Shown here: positions 9,970 through 20,657 of the stretch, in pieces
Numbering within the stretch: the first letter of the stretch is position 1
Layout: each line of letters starts with the position of its first letter
Origin: Clostridiales bacterium
Lineage (GTDB): Bacteria; Bacillota; Clostridia; Peptostreptococcales; Anaerovoracaceae
DNA: 64,000 nt
Reading direction: 5' to 3'
Assembly: GCA_022780965.1 (NCBI GenBank)
Contig: JALEUQ010000053.1
Span: 26,010-90,009 of the forward strand
The notes under the pieces: generated by a model
What the model was told of the DNA's origin: nothing
Seen by the model: only the letters and a program-made list of their open reading frames with translations
Databases searched by the model: none
Made by a program: the position numbers and the translations under genes

Positions 9970-10461
9970 ATGGGAACTAAGGCGTTGATCACAGGATCTT
10001 TCGATCCTCTGACAATGGGGCATTACAACATAATAGAGAGAGCTGCAGGATTGTTTGATGAACTGACAGTCGGAATAATTGTAAATCCCTCCAAGAAGTC
10101 AATGTTTACACTAGAGGAGAGAAAGGAAATGATTGAAGAAACACTTTCTCACCTTGACAACATAAACGTGGACAGTTTTTCGGGTCTGCTTGCCGATTAT
10201 GTTAATGCCAACAACTATAACGTTATTGTGCGCGGGCTGAGGAGTTCTGTGGATTTTGACTACGAACTTCAGATGGCTCAGATGAACGACAGACTGTTCA
10301 ACGACGGTGTTGAGACAGTGCTTATGATGTCGGATCCCAAGTATTCCTTCATAAGTTCAAGTGTGATGAAAGAAGTTCATACACTTGGAGGTTCCATTGA
10401 AGGACTGGTGCCTGATATTATTTACGAGAGAATGAAACAGAAGCTTGCCGAGAGTAAGTAG
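9970..10461 (+). CDS. coaD: Phosphopantetheine adenylyltransferase
   Basis: ALITGSFDPLTMGHYNIIERA...KYSFISSSVMKEV. Confidence 0.97.
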   Translation: MGTKALITGSFDPLTMGHYNIIERAAGLFDELTVGIIVNPSKKSMFTLEERKEMIEETLSHLDNINVDSFSGLLADYVNANNYNVIVRGLRSSVDFDYELQMAQMNDRLFNDGVETVLMMSDPKYSFISSSVMKEVHTLGGSIEGLVPDIIYERMKQKLAESK

Positions 10462-10470
10462 GAGGACGAG

Positions 10471-11052
10471 ATGAGAGTTTTAGAACTTTTGGAAGAAATT
10501 GAAGAAATAGTGGATACTGCAGCAGGGTTCCCTCTGACAGGCAAAATCATGGTGGATTCTCAGGAACTCCTTGAAATAGTTAGAGAAATCAGGGCTGAGC
10601 TTCCTGACGAGATTCAGCAGGCTCAGTGGATAAAGAACGAGAGAGAAAGAATCATTTCTGAGGCCAAGACTCAGTATGAGAAGGTTATAGATGATGCTCA
10701 GCAGCAGGCTGAGACTCTGGTTGAAACCAATGACATTATGACCAGATCCAAGATGCGTGCTGAGGAGCTGATCAGAGTAACGGAAGAGACAGCCAGAGAC
10801 CTTAAGGTAGGTACATATGATTATCTTGACAGTATTCTTCACAGCTTCCAGGGCAAGATGGAGAATCTGAGCACTATTTATTTCGGAGAGATGTTTACCA
10901 GCATCGAGAAGGCATTTGAAGATATTAATTCTGCACTTGAAGCTAACAGGGCAGAGCTTAAGGAAATGTCATACAGAACCAGAACAGGGGCTGATGAAGC
11001 CAAGATTGACATGGTTGATTACAATCCGGATGAAGAGTCGGCTGGAGAATAG
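10471..11052 (+). CDS. Coiled-coil protein of the type usually annotated ATPase next to coaD
   Basis: MRVLELLEEIEEIVDTAAGFPLTGKIMVDSQELLEIVREIRAELPDEIQQAQWI; position after coaD. Confidence 0.6.
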   Translation: MRVLELLEEIEEIVDTAAGFPLTGKIMVDSQELLEIVREIRAELPDEIQQAQWIKNERERIISEAKTQYEKVIDDAQQQAETLVETNDIMTRSKMRAEELIRVTEETARDLKVGTYDYLDSILHSFQGKMENLSTIYFGEMFTSIEKAFEDINSALEANRAELKEMSYRTRTGADEAKIDMVDYNPDEESAGE

Positions 11053-11098
11053 GAGAATAGCAGACAGGACCGTGAGACCATTGGTTGCACGGTCTATT

Positions 11099-11154
11099 AT
11101 TGTGTATGAATAGTTTTGTAACACTGATTGTGTATGAATAGTTTTGTAACATTG
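11099..11154. repeat. Two abutting 28-bp direct repeats
   Basis: attgtgtatgaatagttttgtaaca[c/t]tg twice, one mismatch. Confidence 0.95.
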
Positions 11155-11167
11155 ATGGGGAAATGAA

Positions 11168-12370
11168 ATGAAAAGTGTAGGAATAGTAGCGGAGTATAAT
11201 CCGTACCACAGAGGACACAAGTATCACCTGGAAAAAACGCTGGAGATGACAGGAGCAGAGTGTGCTGTCACAGTCATGAGTGGCAATTTCACACAGAGAG
11301 GAGAATTATCGCCGTGGGATAAGTGGCAGAGAAGCGAAAGTGCAGTAATCGCAGGTATTAACCTTGTGCTTGAACTTCCATTCGTATATGCAGTGAACAG
11401 AGGTGAGATTTTCGCCCAGGGAGCTGTAGACATTCTGGCTGGAATGGGTGTTGACTACATATCGTTTGGCAGCGAATCAGGCGATATAGATGAACTGACA
11501 TCTTTAGCAGATGAACTGGAGACAAATGCTGATGAAATCAGCAGAATCCGCAAGGAGCACATGAGCGAGGGTTATTCATTTGCTGCAAGTCTAGCAAGGG
11601 CTGTGGAGGAAGTCGAAGGAAAAGACAAAGCGGTTCTTCTGAAGAGTCCTAATAATATTCTTGCTTTGGAATATATAAAGCGAATCAAGTACTGGGACAG
11701 CAAAGGCGTTCATATCACACCGGTTACAGTGAAGAGACACGGCAGCGGTTATTTCGAAATGAACGATGAATCCGGATACGCAGGAGCATCACAGATCAGA
11801 GATGCAATTGCAGGCGGAGATAAAGATGCAGTCGCATTTTTCCTCCCTGAAGAAGTAAGAATGCTCCTGGAGGAAGCAGTATTCCTGGGACCTGCGGAAG
11901 CTAAACTGCTCGATATTGTGAAACTGGACACTTTGCGAATGACAGCAAAAGAACTGCGGGAACTTTACTGCATGGGCGAGGGGCTGGAGAACAAATTCAA
12001 GAGGGAAGCGAAGGATGCAATGTCATTTCAGCAGCTGATTGATGTGCTTACATCCAGAAGGTACACAGCTTCGGCTATGAGAAGACTTGTTCTGTATATG
12101 GCAATGAATCTGAAATGGCATGAACTGCCAAACGGTGTATACGGCAGAGTCCTGGCGGCTGACGGTGTGGGCAGAGAACTGGTGAGACAGGTCAAGAATT
12201 ATGATAACGGCATTGAAATAATTACAAATATCAACAAGGAAATGCCTGTAAATGAAGTGAATGCAGAAACCCTGGCAATTGACATTAAGGCATCTGATAT
12301 TTATAATTTCATAGTCGGAAAAGATGAATATAAATATTCAGATTATGTTAAAAGACCGTTTATTCTTTAA
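11168..12370 (+). CDS. tmcAL: tRNA(Met) cytidine acetate ligase (YlbM family)
   Basis: GIVAEYNPYHRGHKYHLE...VMSGNFTQRGE. Confidence 0.93.
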   Translation: MKSVGIVAEYNPYHRGHKYHLEKTLEMTGAECAVTVMSGNFTQRGELSPWDKWQRSESAVIAGINLVLELPFVYAVNRGEIFAQGAVDILAGMGVDYISFGSESGDIDELTSLADELETNADEISRIRKEHMSEGYSFAASLARAVEEVEGKDKAVLLKSPNNILALEYIKRIKYWDSKGVHITPVTVKRHGSGYFEMNDESGYAGASQIRDAIAGGDKDAVAFFLPEEVRMLLEEAVFLGPAEAKLLDIVKLDTLRMTAKELRELYCMGEGLENKFKREAKDAMSFQQLIDVLTSRRYTASAMRRLVLYMAMNLKWHELPNGVYGRVLAADGVGRELVRQVKNYDNGIEIITNINKEMPVNEVNAETLAIDIKASDIYNFIVGKDEYKYSDYVKRPFIL

Positions 12371-12442
12371 TTGTAGTTAATCAATGCGATGAAATTGTGA
12401 TATAATACACGTGTTATACATTATTATTATGAGGAGGCTCAA

Positions 12443-13651
12443 ATGAAAGTATTAGTAATAAACTGCGGAAGTTCATCACTCAAGTACCAGGTTCTTGACA
12501 TGACTACTGAGGCACTGCTCTGCAAAGGTCTTGTAGAAAGAATCGGCATGGACGGTGCTGTTATAACTCACGAAAAGATCGGTATGGACAAGGTTGTTAA
12601 TGAAACACCTATGGAAGATCATAAGGCAGCCATCGCACTGGTTCTCGAAGCCATTCAGGATTCTGAACATGGTGTTGTTGAATCGATGGACGAAATCGGT
12701 GCTGTTGGTCACAGAGTAGTACATGCAGGTGAAAAATATGCAAGTTCAGTTCTCATCACTGATGATGTAATCAAGGCTCTTGAGGAATGCATTGACCTGG
12801 CTCCGCTGCACAATCCGCCAAACCTTCTCGGTATTGCTGCCTGTCAGGAACTTATGCCTGGAACACCAATGGTAGGTGTGTTCGATACAGCATTCCATCA
12901 GACAATGCCGCCTGAATCATACATATACGCACTTCCATATGAGTATTATGAGAAGTATGGTGTTAGAAGATACGGATTCCACGGAACATCACATAAGTAT
13001 GTAGCTCAGAGAACAGCAGAGATGCTCAATGTTAATCTGGATGACCTGAAGATTATCACATGCCACCTGGGCAACGGCGCATCAGTATCAGCAATAAAGA
13101 GAGGCAAGTGCATTGCAACTTCAATGGGCTTCACTCCGCTTGAAGGTCTTATCATGGGAACAAGATCTGGTGACATCGACCCTGCGATTGTTGAATTCAT
13201 CGCTGATAAGGAAGGCATCACTGTTCAGGAAGTAAATACAATTCTCAATAAGAAGTCAGGTATTCTCGGTATCTCAGGCATTTCAAGCGACATGAGAGAT
13301 GTATTAGAGGCAGCTGAGGAAGGCAACGAAAGAGCAATGCTGGCTCTGAAGGCTTTCGCACACAGAGTAAGATTCTATATCGGTGCGTACATTGCTGAAA
13401 TGAACGGCGTTGATGCTATCGTATTCACAGCAGGTGTCGGCGAAAACTCAATTCCAATGAGAGACATTATCTGCAATGACCTTGGCAACCTTGGAATCAA
13501 GCTTGATGTTGTCAAGAACAAGGTAAGAGGCAAGGAACTGATTATCTCAAGAGACGATTCACCTGTTAAAGTTCTCCTTATTCCAACTAATGAAGAACTG
13601 ATGATTGCAAGAGATACATATGATATCGTAACAACAGGCAAGACTAGATAA
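12443..13651 (+). CDS. ackA: Acetate kinase
   Basis: [14 protein letters not shown]...[11 protein letters not shown]...[11 protein letters not shown]. Confidence 0.98.
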   Translation: MKVLVINCGSSSLKYQVLDMTTEALLCKGLVERIGMDGAVITHEKIGMDKVVNETPMEDHKAAIALVLEAIQDSEHGVVESMDEIGAVGHRVVHAGEKYASSVLITDDVIKALEECIDLAPLHNPPNLLGIAACQELMPGTPMVGVFDTAFHQTMPPESYIYALPYEYYEKYGVRRYGFHGTSHKYVAQRTAEMLNVNLDDLKIITCHLGNGASVSAIKRGKCIATSMGFTPLEGLIMGTRSGDIDPAIVEFIADKEGITVQEVNTILNKKSGILGISGISSDMRDVLEAAEEGNERAMLALKAFAHRVRFYIGAYIAEMNGVDAIVFTAGVGENSIPMRDIICNDLGNLGIKLDVVKNKVRGKELIISRDDSPVKVLLIPTNEELMIARDTYDIVTTGKTR

Positions 13652-13716
13652 TTGGAAGCTGTTAATGAGGCTGATATTGTATGGTTGAATTATTTCTCGT
13701 AATCAGCAAAAAAACA

Positions 13717-13745
13717 TTGACATCCTACATCCAAAAATGTAGAAT
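13717..13745 (+). promoter_or_regulatory. SigA-type promoter for rpmF
   Basis: TTGACA-17 nt-TAGAAT. Confidence 0.75.
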
Positions 13746-13826
13746 ATTAACGTTGCTATGGAATGATGTAATCACGAACTGTCGTGATGATATAAATCCA
13801 GAATATGATTAAGGAGGTGTAGAAAC

Positions 13827-14000
13827 ATGGCAGTACCTAAGAGAAGAACATCAAAGGCTAAGAGAGATCAGAGAAGATCACCTAACATGAAGAAGGCAGC
13901 ACCTGGACTTTCAATCTGTCCACAGTGCCACGAGCCTAAGCTTCCACACAGAGTATGCCCTAACTGTAACTACTACGACGGTAAGGACGTTCTCGCATAA
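13827..14000 (+). CDS. rpmF: 50S ribosomal protein L32 (not in supplied ORF track)
   Basis: [57 protein letters not shown], 57 aa, strong RBS aaggaggtg. Confidence 0.97.
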   Translation: MAVPKRRTSKAKRDQRRSPNMKKAAPGLSICPQCHEPKLPHRVCPNCNYYDGKDVLA

Positions 14001-14011
14001 GTTGAGAAGAA

Positions 14012-14038
14012 ACGGTCTGCATAAGCAGGCCGTTTTTT
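14012..14038 (+). terminator. Intrinsic terminator after rpmF
   Basis: acggtctgc-ataa-gcaggccgt-tttttt. Confidence 0.85.
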
Positions 14039-14072
14039 ATAAGTGTTTGAAATTCAGAAGGAAGCGGGAAAG

Positions 14073-14657
14073 ATGACAAATCGTAATATTATCGGTGAAA
14101 TGATACTGGAAACGGATAGACTGATTCTGAGGCGGTGGAATGAAGACGATGCAGAAAGTCTGTATGAATATGCGAAAGACCCGTCGGTGGGACCGATAGC
14201 AGGCTGGCCTGTACACACAAGCGTTGAAAACAGTCGAGAGATAATAAGACATGTACTTAGTGCCGAGGAGACTTATGCTGTATGTCTCAAAGAAGACAAT
14301 CGTGCAATAGGCAGTATCGGACTCATACCTCCGGAACAGTCACATACGAAGGCTGCCGCCGGTGGAGAAGAAACGGAACTTGAGATTGGCTACTGGATTG
14401 GAGCACCCTTCTGGGGCAGAGGACTGATACCCGAGGCGGTGCGCAGAATCCAGGAACATGCTTTCGTTGATCTGGGCTGTTCGGCGTTATGGTGCGGATA
14501 CTATGATGGCAATGTGAAATCCAAAAGGTGCCAGGAAAAGTGCGGGTTCAAATACCACCATACGGAAACCGACAAACCTTGCATTATGATGGGCGATGTA
14601 AGAACTGAACATTTCACAAGAATCACCAGAGAAGAATGGGAAAAAACAGGTATATAG
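14073..14657 (+). CDS. GNAT family N-acetyltransferase
   Basis: LETDRLILRRWNEDDAESLYEYA...GYWIGAPFWGRGLIPEAVRRI. Confidence 0.88.
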   Translation: MTNRNIIGEMILETDRLILRRWNEDDAESLYEYAKDPSVGPIAGWPVHTSVENSREIIRHVLSAEETYAVCLKEDNRAIGSIGLIPPEQSHTKAAAGGEETELEIGYWIGAPFWGRGLIPEAVRRIQEHAFVDLGCSALWCGYYDGNVKSKRCQEKCGFKYHHTETDKPCIMMGDVRTEHFTRITREEWEKTGI

Positions 14658-14667
14658 GACAAAATAT

Positions 14668-14697
14668 AAGAGGAGATCGTCAGTGATCTCCTCTTTT
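14668..14697. terminator. Bidirectional terminator between convergent GNAT and asd
   Basis: aagaggagatc-gtcagt-gatctcctctttt. Confidence 0.8.
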
Positions 14698-14735
14698 ATG
14701 CTGTTTTGATTTGTATTGCTCGATGAAGGTTAAAA

Positions 14736-15743
14736 CTAGTCGTCCAGCTTTTCGAGAAGCTTCTCGGCAATCTGTACTGCATTGGTTGCCGCACCCTTAC
14801 GGATGTTGTCGGCTACGCACCAGAGGTTAATGCCGTTCTCAACTGAGAAGTCTCTTCTGATTCTTCCAACATATACAGGGTCAGTTCCGGCTGCATCAAG
14901 AGCAAGAGGATATACGTTGTTGGCAACATCATCCTGAACTACGAGACCTGGAGTGTTTCTGAACAGTTCGAAGATGTCTTCCAGTTCAAATGGACTCTTC
15001 AGTTCAACATTGATTGATTCACTGTGTCCGTAGAATACAGGTACTCTTGCTGTAGTCGCAGTAACCTTGATATCGTCATCGTGAAGAATCTTGTGAGTTT
15101 CGTTAATCATCTTCATTTCTTCCTTAGTGTATCCGTTTTCCATGAAAACATCGATATGAGGAAGAATGTTGTTAGCAATTGGGTGTGCATATGCTTCAAG
15201 AGGAGCATCCTTGCCTGCAAGACCGTTCTCCAGATCGTGAATGCCCTTGATGCCTGAACCTGCAACAGCCTGATAAGTTGAATATACAACTCGCTTGATG
15301 CCGTACTTGTCCTGGAGAGCCTTGAGCGGTACCATTGCCTGGATTGTTGAGCAGTTTGGATTGGCGATGATGCCGTGGTTCCAGTCGATATCTTCAGGGT
15401 TTACTTCAGGAACAACGAGAGGAACATCGTCATACATTCTCCACTGTGAGCTGTTGTCCACTACGATACAGCCGTGCTCTGCAGCAATTGGAGCAAATTT
15501 GGCACTAGTGCCGCCGCCTGCTGAAAACAGAGCGATGTCAATTGGCTTATCAAATGAGTGCTCTGTAAGCTCTTCAACTACAATGTCCATTCCCTTGAAT
15601 TTCAGGGTGGTGCCTGCTGATTTGGCTGATGCCATAAAGTAGATATTTTCAAAAGGGAAATCTCTTTCTTCGAGAACCTTCAAGAATGTTGAGCCTACAA
15701 CACCTGTTGCGCCAACGACAGCAATATTGGGTTTTCTTTTCAT
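14736..15743 (-). CDS. asd: Aspartate-semialdehyde dehydrogenase
   Basis: NIAVVGATGVVGSTFLKVLEER...GIIANPNCSTIQAMVPLK. Confidence 0.97.
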   Translation of the reverse strand: MKRKPNIAVVGATGVVGSTFLKVLEERDFPFENIYFMASAKSAGTTLKFKGMDIVVEELTEHSFDKPIDIALFSAGGGTSAKFAPIAAEHGCIVVDNSSQWRMYDDVPLVVPEVNPEDIDWNHGIIANPNCSTIQAMVPLKALQDKYGIKRVVYSTYQAVAGSGIKGIHDLENGLAGKDAPLEAYAHPIANNILPHIDVFMENGYTKEEMKMINETHKILHDDDIKVTATTARVPVFYGHSESINVELKSPFELEDIFELFRNTPGLVVQDDVANNVYPLALDAAGTDPVYVGRIRRDFSVENGINLWCVADNIRKGAATNAVQIAEKLLEKLDD

Positions 15744-15964
15744 GCTGTATACCTCCTATGATTTGATTTTCAGATAGCTTGTGCCATAAATGAAATAAAT
15801 AATAATACAGAATCAATTATACTTCTAAACATCACCATTTGTAAAGAACTTAGTGGGGGGATGTGCCCTGTATTCTTGATGGTGTAGAGTCAGAATTATA
15901 TATCTTTTAACTACTATATATGGTACAATCTACTATGTATGAAACTAAACAGGAAGGTGTCTTG

Positions 15965-18733
15965 ATGGCAGGTAGCAGGAATAATAAAAACAATCCAAAA
16001 AAGAACAGTAATAACGGCAGAAGCACGTCCGGCAGGGGACGAGGCAAATCGGCTTCCGGTTCTGCAGGTACTGCATCCGGCAGAAAAAAGCAGGCTGCTG
16101 CTGAAGAAGAAATTCTCAAAAGGAAGAAGTCAATAAGGGATGAGATTACTGCTGTTATTGTAATTGCTGTCGGTGTGTTTATGGCCATCGCATTTCAGAC
16201 AAATGCAGCAGGAGAATTCGGCCGTGTGCTCAGCGATGTTTTCAAAGGCATCTTCGGATTTACCGCTTATATTATGCCGTACTATTTCATCATCGGCGGA
16301 ATTCTGATTTTCTGCAGGAAGATGATACATGTAGGCGTTAAATCAGTGGTACTCACAGTAGTAATCTACCTGATGATGGCAATGGTCAATGCCGCAAGAT
16401 TCATAGATCCTAAGCATCTGGATTTCTCCTCTCATGCGGCAAGTGTGTATTACCGCAACGGAATGAGCCTGGATGACGGCGGCGTATTCGGCATGTTCTG
16501 CGGCAGCTTCATAGTGAAATTTATCGGTATTGCCGGTTTGTACATACTGTCTGCAGTAGTGATTTTTGCCTGCCTGCTGCTGGTTCTTGATACGCCGGTT
16601 TCGCGAATGTTTGAAAACGCCAAAATCAAGAAACAGCAGATGGAAGTTCGCAGGGCGGAGCGAATAGCCGAGAAGGAACGGCTCAATGAAGCGAAACGTC
16701 AGCAGATGGAAGTGGAGATGATGCTGGCAGAGGACAGAGCTGCTCGAAAGGCCGAGGAAAGGGAGCGCAGTTTCTTTGGCAGGAGTTCGCGCAGAAAGCA
16801 GTCAGATGACGGCCTTACAGACAGACAGAGGAAACTGATGAACCTTATGGAATCGGAAGACGGAGTAGGCAGCGCAAACGGAGTATCTGCGGAGCTGTTT
16901 GCCGGCGAAGATGAGGGATATCATCACAAGGAAATAAACGTTCAGGATCCTTATGAACTTGGAGAAGACAGTTTCTGGAACACAGGTGATGAAAGCGATC
17001 TTGTAATTGACGAGTCAAAAAGTAGAAGAAACAGGAGAAAAAAGAGTCCTGTCATTGTTGGAGGTGCAGCTGATGATGACACAGGTTCAGGCAGTTTGTC
17101 TGACAGCATGCCATCTGAAACAGCTGCGGCAGCAGCTGCTACAGGTTTGACAGCGACGGCGGCTTCAGCTGGAAATGACGCGAAAGAAGTGACGCCGATG
17201 CTTTCCAAAAAGGAAGCAAAGGAGAGCATGCTCAAGGAAGAGGAGATGAACCAGACTAAAATAATCAACTATGAGTTCCCTCCGGTAAGCCTGCTCAAAG
17301 TAAACAAGAATCGCGGCAGGAACGGTGACAGTGAGGCGGAGCTGCGTCAGAAGGCACAGAAGCTTGAGGATGTGCTGCACAGTTTCAATATAGATGCAGA
17401 TGTCACAAATGTAACTCAGGGACCTACAGTAACAAGATACGAAGTGCATCCGAACAGCGGTGTTAAGGTAAAGGGTATCAAGAGCCTTGCCGATGATATT
17501 GCGCTGAATATGGAAGCCAAGAGCATAAGAATTGAAGCTCCTATTCCGGGCAAGCCTGCAGTAGGAATTGAAATAGAAAACAACAAAATCAACATGGTAA
17601 CCGTAAGGGAAATCATTGACTCGGATGTTTTCAGGAATGCGAAATCCAAGATTACCTTCGCAGTTGGCAAGGATATCAGCGGCAATGAAATCGTTGCCGA
17701 TCTTAAGTCAATGCCGCACCTTCTCATTGCAGGTTCCACAGGATCGGGCAAAAGTGTGTGCATTAACAGCATCATTACGAGCCTGCTTTATAAAGCAAGA
17801 CCAGATGAGGTTAAGCTGGTGCTGGTAGACCCTAAGGTTGTGGAACTTGCCAACTATAATGGAATACCGCATCTTCTGATTCCGGTTGTGACAGACCCTG
17901 CCAAGGCAGCCGCAGCGCTTAACTGGGCTGTTGCCGAGATGGATGAACGATACAGGAAGTTTGCTGAAGAGGGAACAAGGGAACTGAGCAGCTTTAACGA
18001 GCACATGAGATTTGAAGGCCGAGAAGATGAAGTCATGCCGCAGGTGGTAATAATCATTGATGAGCTGGCTGATCTGATGATGGTGGCTCCTTCGCAGGTT
18101 GAGGATTCCATATGCAGGCTGGCTCAGAAGGCCAGAGCAGCAGGAATGCATCTTATCGTCGCGACTCAGAGACCTTCCGTAGATGTAATTACAGGTGTAA
18201 TCAAAGCTAATATTCCGTCCAGAATTGCTTTCGCAGTGTCATCACAGGTTGACTCGAGGACAATTCTTGATATGGCGGGAGCTGAGAAACTGGTGGGCAA
18301 AGGAGATATGCTGTTCAATCCTCTCGGTTCGGGCAAACCTTTGAGAGTTCAGGGAACTTTCATAAGCGATCAGGAAGTAAACGATGTAATATCATTTGTC
18401 AAGGCGCAGACAGAAGAAGAACCTGAGTATTCCGAAAAGGTGATTGACAGAATAGAAAGAGCAAACAGCGTTGTTTCTTCTGTTGAAGACAAGGCGCCTG
18501 ATGACGAACTTCTGTCTGATGCCATTGAACTGGTGGTTCAGGCGCAGCAGGCGTCAGTGAGCATGCTGCAGAGACGATTCCGAATAGGATACAATCGTGC
18601 GGCAAGAATAGTTGACATGATGGAAGAACGTCAGATTGTAGGACCTCAGGACGGAAGCAGACCTAGACAGGTCCTGATTACCGAAGAGGATCTTATGGAA
18701 ATGAAAGAGTCCACTGAGGATTTGGAGATATAA
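15965..18733 (+). CDS. ftsK: DNA translocase FtsK/SpoIIIE
   Basis: HLLIAGSTGSGKSVCINSII...ATQRPSVDVITGVIKANIPSRIAFAVSSQVDSRTILD; gamma domain at C-terminus. Confidence 0.96.
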   Translation: MAGSRNNKNNPKKNSNNGRSTSGRGRGKSASGSAGTASGRKKQAAAEEEILKRKKSIRDEITAVIVIAVGVFMAIAFQTNAAGEFGRVLSDVFKGIFGFTAYIMPYYFIIGGILIFCRKMIHVGVKSVVLTVVIYLMMAMVNAARFIDPKHLDFSSHAASVYYRNGMSLDDGGVFGMFCGSFIVKFIGIAGLYILSAVVIFACLLLVLDTPVSRMFENAKIKKQQMEVRRAERIAEKERLNEAKRQQMEVEMMLAEDRAARKAEERERSFFGRSSRRKQSDDGLTDRQRKLMNLMESEDGVGSANGVSAELFAGEDEGYHHKEINVQDPYELGEDSFWNTGDESDLVIDESKSRRNRRKKSPVIVGGAADDDTGSGSLSDSMPSETAAAAAATGLTATAASAGNDAKEVTPMLSKKEAKESMLKEEEMNQTKIINYEFPPVSLLKVNKNRGRNGDSEAELRQKAQKLEDVLHSFNIDADVTNVTQGPTVTRYEVHPNSGVKVKGIKSLADDIALNMEAKSIRIEAPIPGKPAVGIEIENNKINMVTVREIIDSDVFRNAKSKITFAVGKDISGNEIVADLKSMPHLLIAGSTGSGKSVCINSIITSLLYKARPDEVKLVLVDPKVVELANYNGIPHLLIPVVTDPAKAAAALNWAVAEMDERYRKFAEEGTRELSSFNEHMRFEGREDEVMPQVVIIIDELADLMMVAPSQVEDSICRLAQKARAAGMHLIVATQRPSVDVITGVIKANIPSRIAFAVSSQVDSRTILDMAGAEKLVGKGDMLFNPLGSGKPLRVQGTFISDQEVNDVISFVKAQTEEEPEYSEKVIDRIERANSVVSSVEDKAPDDELLSDAIELVVQAQQASVSMLQRRFRIGYNRAARIVDMMEERQIVGPQDGSRPRQVLITEEDLMEMKESTEDLEI

Positions 18734-18752
18734 TTCGGAGGTTGACAGGATA

Positions 18753-20084
18753 ATGAAACTCTATATTGAAACCATGGGTTGTCCCAAGAATTTCAATGAT
18801 TCTGAAGGTGCTGCAGGCATCTGGGAAAATTCAGGAATGACAATAACAGACAACCCTTATGATGCCGATGCCATAATGGTCAACACATGCGGGTTCATAA
18901 ATGATGCCAAGCAGGAATCCATTGACATGATTTTTGATATGGCACGCCTCATAGATGAAGATGAATCCGTAAACAGGAAAGTGCTTATTGTGTCAGGCTG
19001 CTTAACGCAGAGATTCGGTGACGAATTATATGAGGAAATACCTGAAATTGACATCGTCCTCGGAGTGAATGAATACGAGAAACTGCCTGAAATAGTAAGG
19101 AACTTCAAGGCTGGACAGAGACAGAAGCATATTGGATGCAATGCGGATACTTTCGCTGAATTTACAGCAAGAAAGTACGAGGACAACCCTTACACTGCAA
19201 CGGTAAGAATTGCAGAAGGGTGCAACAACTGCTGCACATACTGCGTAATTCCGATGATACGCGGAGGATACAGGAGCAGACCGTGGGAAGCGGTTGTCGA
19301 TGAAGTCAAAGAGATGGCTGCCAGAGGCACAAAAGAAATCATTCTCATTGCTCAGGACGTTACAGAATACGGAACAGATCTGTATGGCCGCCCGTCACTG
19401 CCCATGCTCCTGCGTTACCTTTGCAAAATAGAAGGAATAAGATGGATAAGACTGATGTACTGTTATGAGGATAAAATCACAGACGAGCTTATTCAGATCA
19501 TGGCAGAAGAACCGAAAATCTGTCATTACATCGACATTCCGCTTCAGCATGTATCGGACAATGTTCTTGGGAGAATGAACAGAAGATCTACAAATGAATC
19601 AATCAGGAATACAATCGGCAGATTGAGGAAAGCAGTTCCTGACATTCATATCAGAACTACGTTCATTACCGGATTCCCCGGAGAAACAGAAGAGGATTTC
19701 GATGAGCTTTATGATTTTGCTGCAGAGATGAGATTCGAGAGGCTGGGAGTGTTCGCATACTCACAGGAGGAAGGCACAGTGGCTGGAGACATGCCTGACC
19801 AGATTGAAGAAGAAATAAAGGCCGAGCGTGCAGACTCAATAATGAGGATGCAGATTGAAATTTCCAAGGAAGTGAATGAAAGCAAAATCGGTCAGACACT
19901 GGATGTAATGGTTGATTCCATGGATGAGGAGGGCGCGTATATTGGAAGAACACAGTACGATGCTCCTGAAATAGATAATAGTGTTATTTTTAAGTCAGAA
20001 ACTCAGCTTCAGCCCGGCGACATGGTTAGAGTGAAGGTGACTGATGCTTTTGATTATGACCTTGTTGGGATAATGGAGGATTAA
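18753..20084 (+). CDS. rimO: Ribosomal protein S12 methylthiotransferase
   Basis: METMGCPKNFNDSE; radical SAM AEGCNNCCTYCVIP; TRAM-like C-terminus. Confidence 0.95.
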   Translation: MKLYIETMGCPKNFNDSEGAAGIWENSGMTITDNPYDADAIMVNTCGFINDAKQESIDMIFDMARLIDEDESVNRKVLIVSGCLTQRFGDELYEEIPEIDIVLGVNEYEKLPEIVRNFKAGQRQKHIGCNADTFAEFTARKYEDNPYTATVRIAEGCNNCCTYCVIPMIRGGYRSRPWEAVVDEVKEMAARGTKEIILIAQDVTEYGTDLYGRPSLPMLLRYLCKIEGIRWIRLMYCYEDKITDELIQIMAEEPKICHYIDIPLQHVSDNVLGRMNRRSTNESIRNTIGRLRKAVPDIHIRTTFITGFPGETEEDFDELYDFAAEMRFERLGVFAYSQEEGTVAGDMPDQIEEEIKAERADSIMRMQIEISKEVNESKIGQTLDVMVDSMDEEGAYIGRTQYDAPEIDNSVIFKSETQLQPGDMVRVKVTDAFDYDLVGIMED

Positions 20085-20087
20085 AAC

Positions 20088-20621
20088 ATGAATTTACCAA
20101 ACAAACTTACAATGGGAAGAATATTCGCAATTCCTGTATTTATCGTTGTATTTCTCATGGGATTCAGAGTTGCGGCCTGTATTATATTCATTCTGGCTTC
20201 TCTTACTGACATGCTGGATGGGTATATTGCCAGGAAGTATAACATGGTGTCCAATTTCGGCAAACTGATGGATCCACTGGCAGATAAACTGTTAACAATG
20301 GCTGCTTTTGTGTGTCTTATTGAGACCGGTGATGCAGCAGCATGGATTGTAATAATAATTCTGGGAAGAGAGCTGATCATTACAGGAATGAGACAGGTGG
20401 CAGCAGCCCAGGGTATCGTAATTGCTGCGGGAGTTACAGGCAAAATAAAGACAATTACACAGATGATAGCAATACCGCTTCTGATTCTTGACAACTGGCC
20501 ATGCAGCATTTTCGCACCGGCATTTCCTCTGGATCAGATAATGCTTTACATTGCACTTGCAATGACAATCATTTCAGGTGCCGAATATATTATGAAAAAC
20601 AAGCAGCTTTTCGCGCAGTAA
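20088..20621 (+). CDS. pgsA: CDP-diacylglycerol--glycerol-3-phosphate 3-phosphatidyltransferase
   Basis: NLPNKLTMGRIFAIPVF...DMLDGYIARKYNMVSNFGKLMDPLADKLL. Confidence 0.95.
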   Translation: MNLPNKLTMGRIFAIPVFIVVFLMGFRVAACIIFILASLTDMLDGYIARKYNMVSNFGKLMDPLADKLLTMAAFVCLIETGDAAAWIVIIILGRELIITGMRQVAAAQGIVIAAGVTGKIKTITQMIAIPLLILDNWPCSIFAPAFPLDQIMLYIALAMTIISGAEYIMKNKQLFAQ

Positions 20622-20657
20622 TCGACTGTGTGAAAGGGCGGACAATGGGAGAAACAA

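Noticed and set aside
10958-11227. Minus-strand ORFs with repeated peptides near 11.1 kb
   Set aside because: The repeat peptides just reflect the 28-bp DNA duplication; no coding evidence.
16690-17260. Acidic/Ala-rich linker of FtsK as a separate repeat feature
   Set aside because: Ordinary low-complexity linker of FtsK/SpoIIIE proteins.
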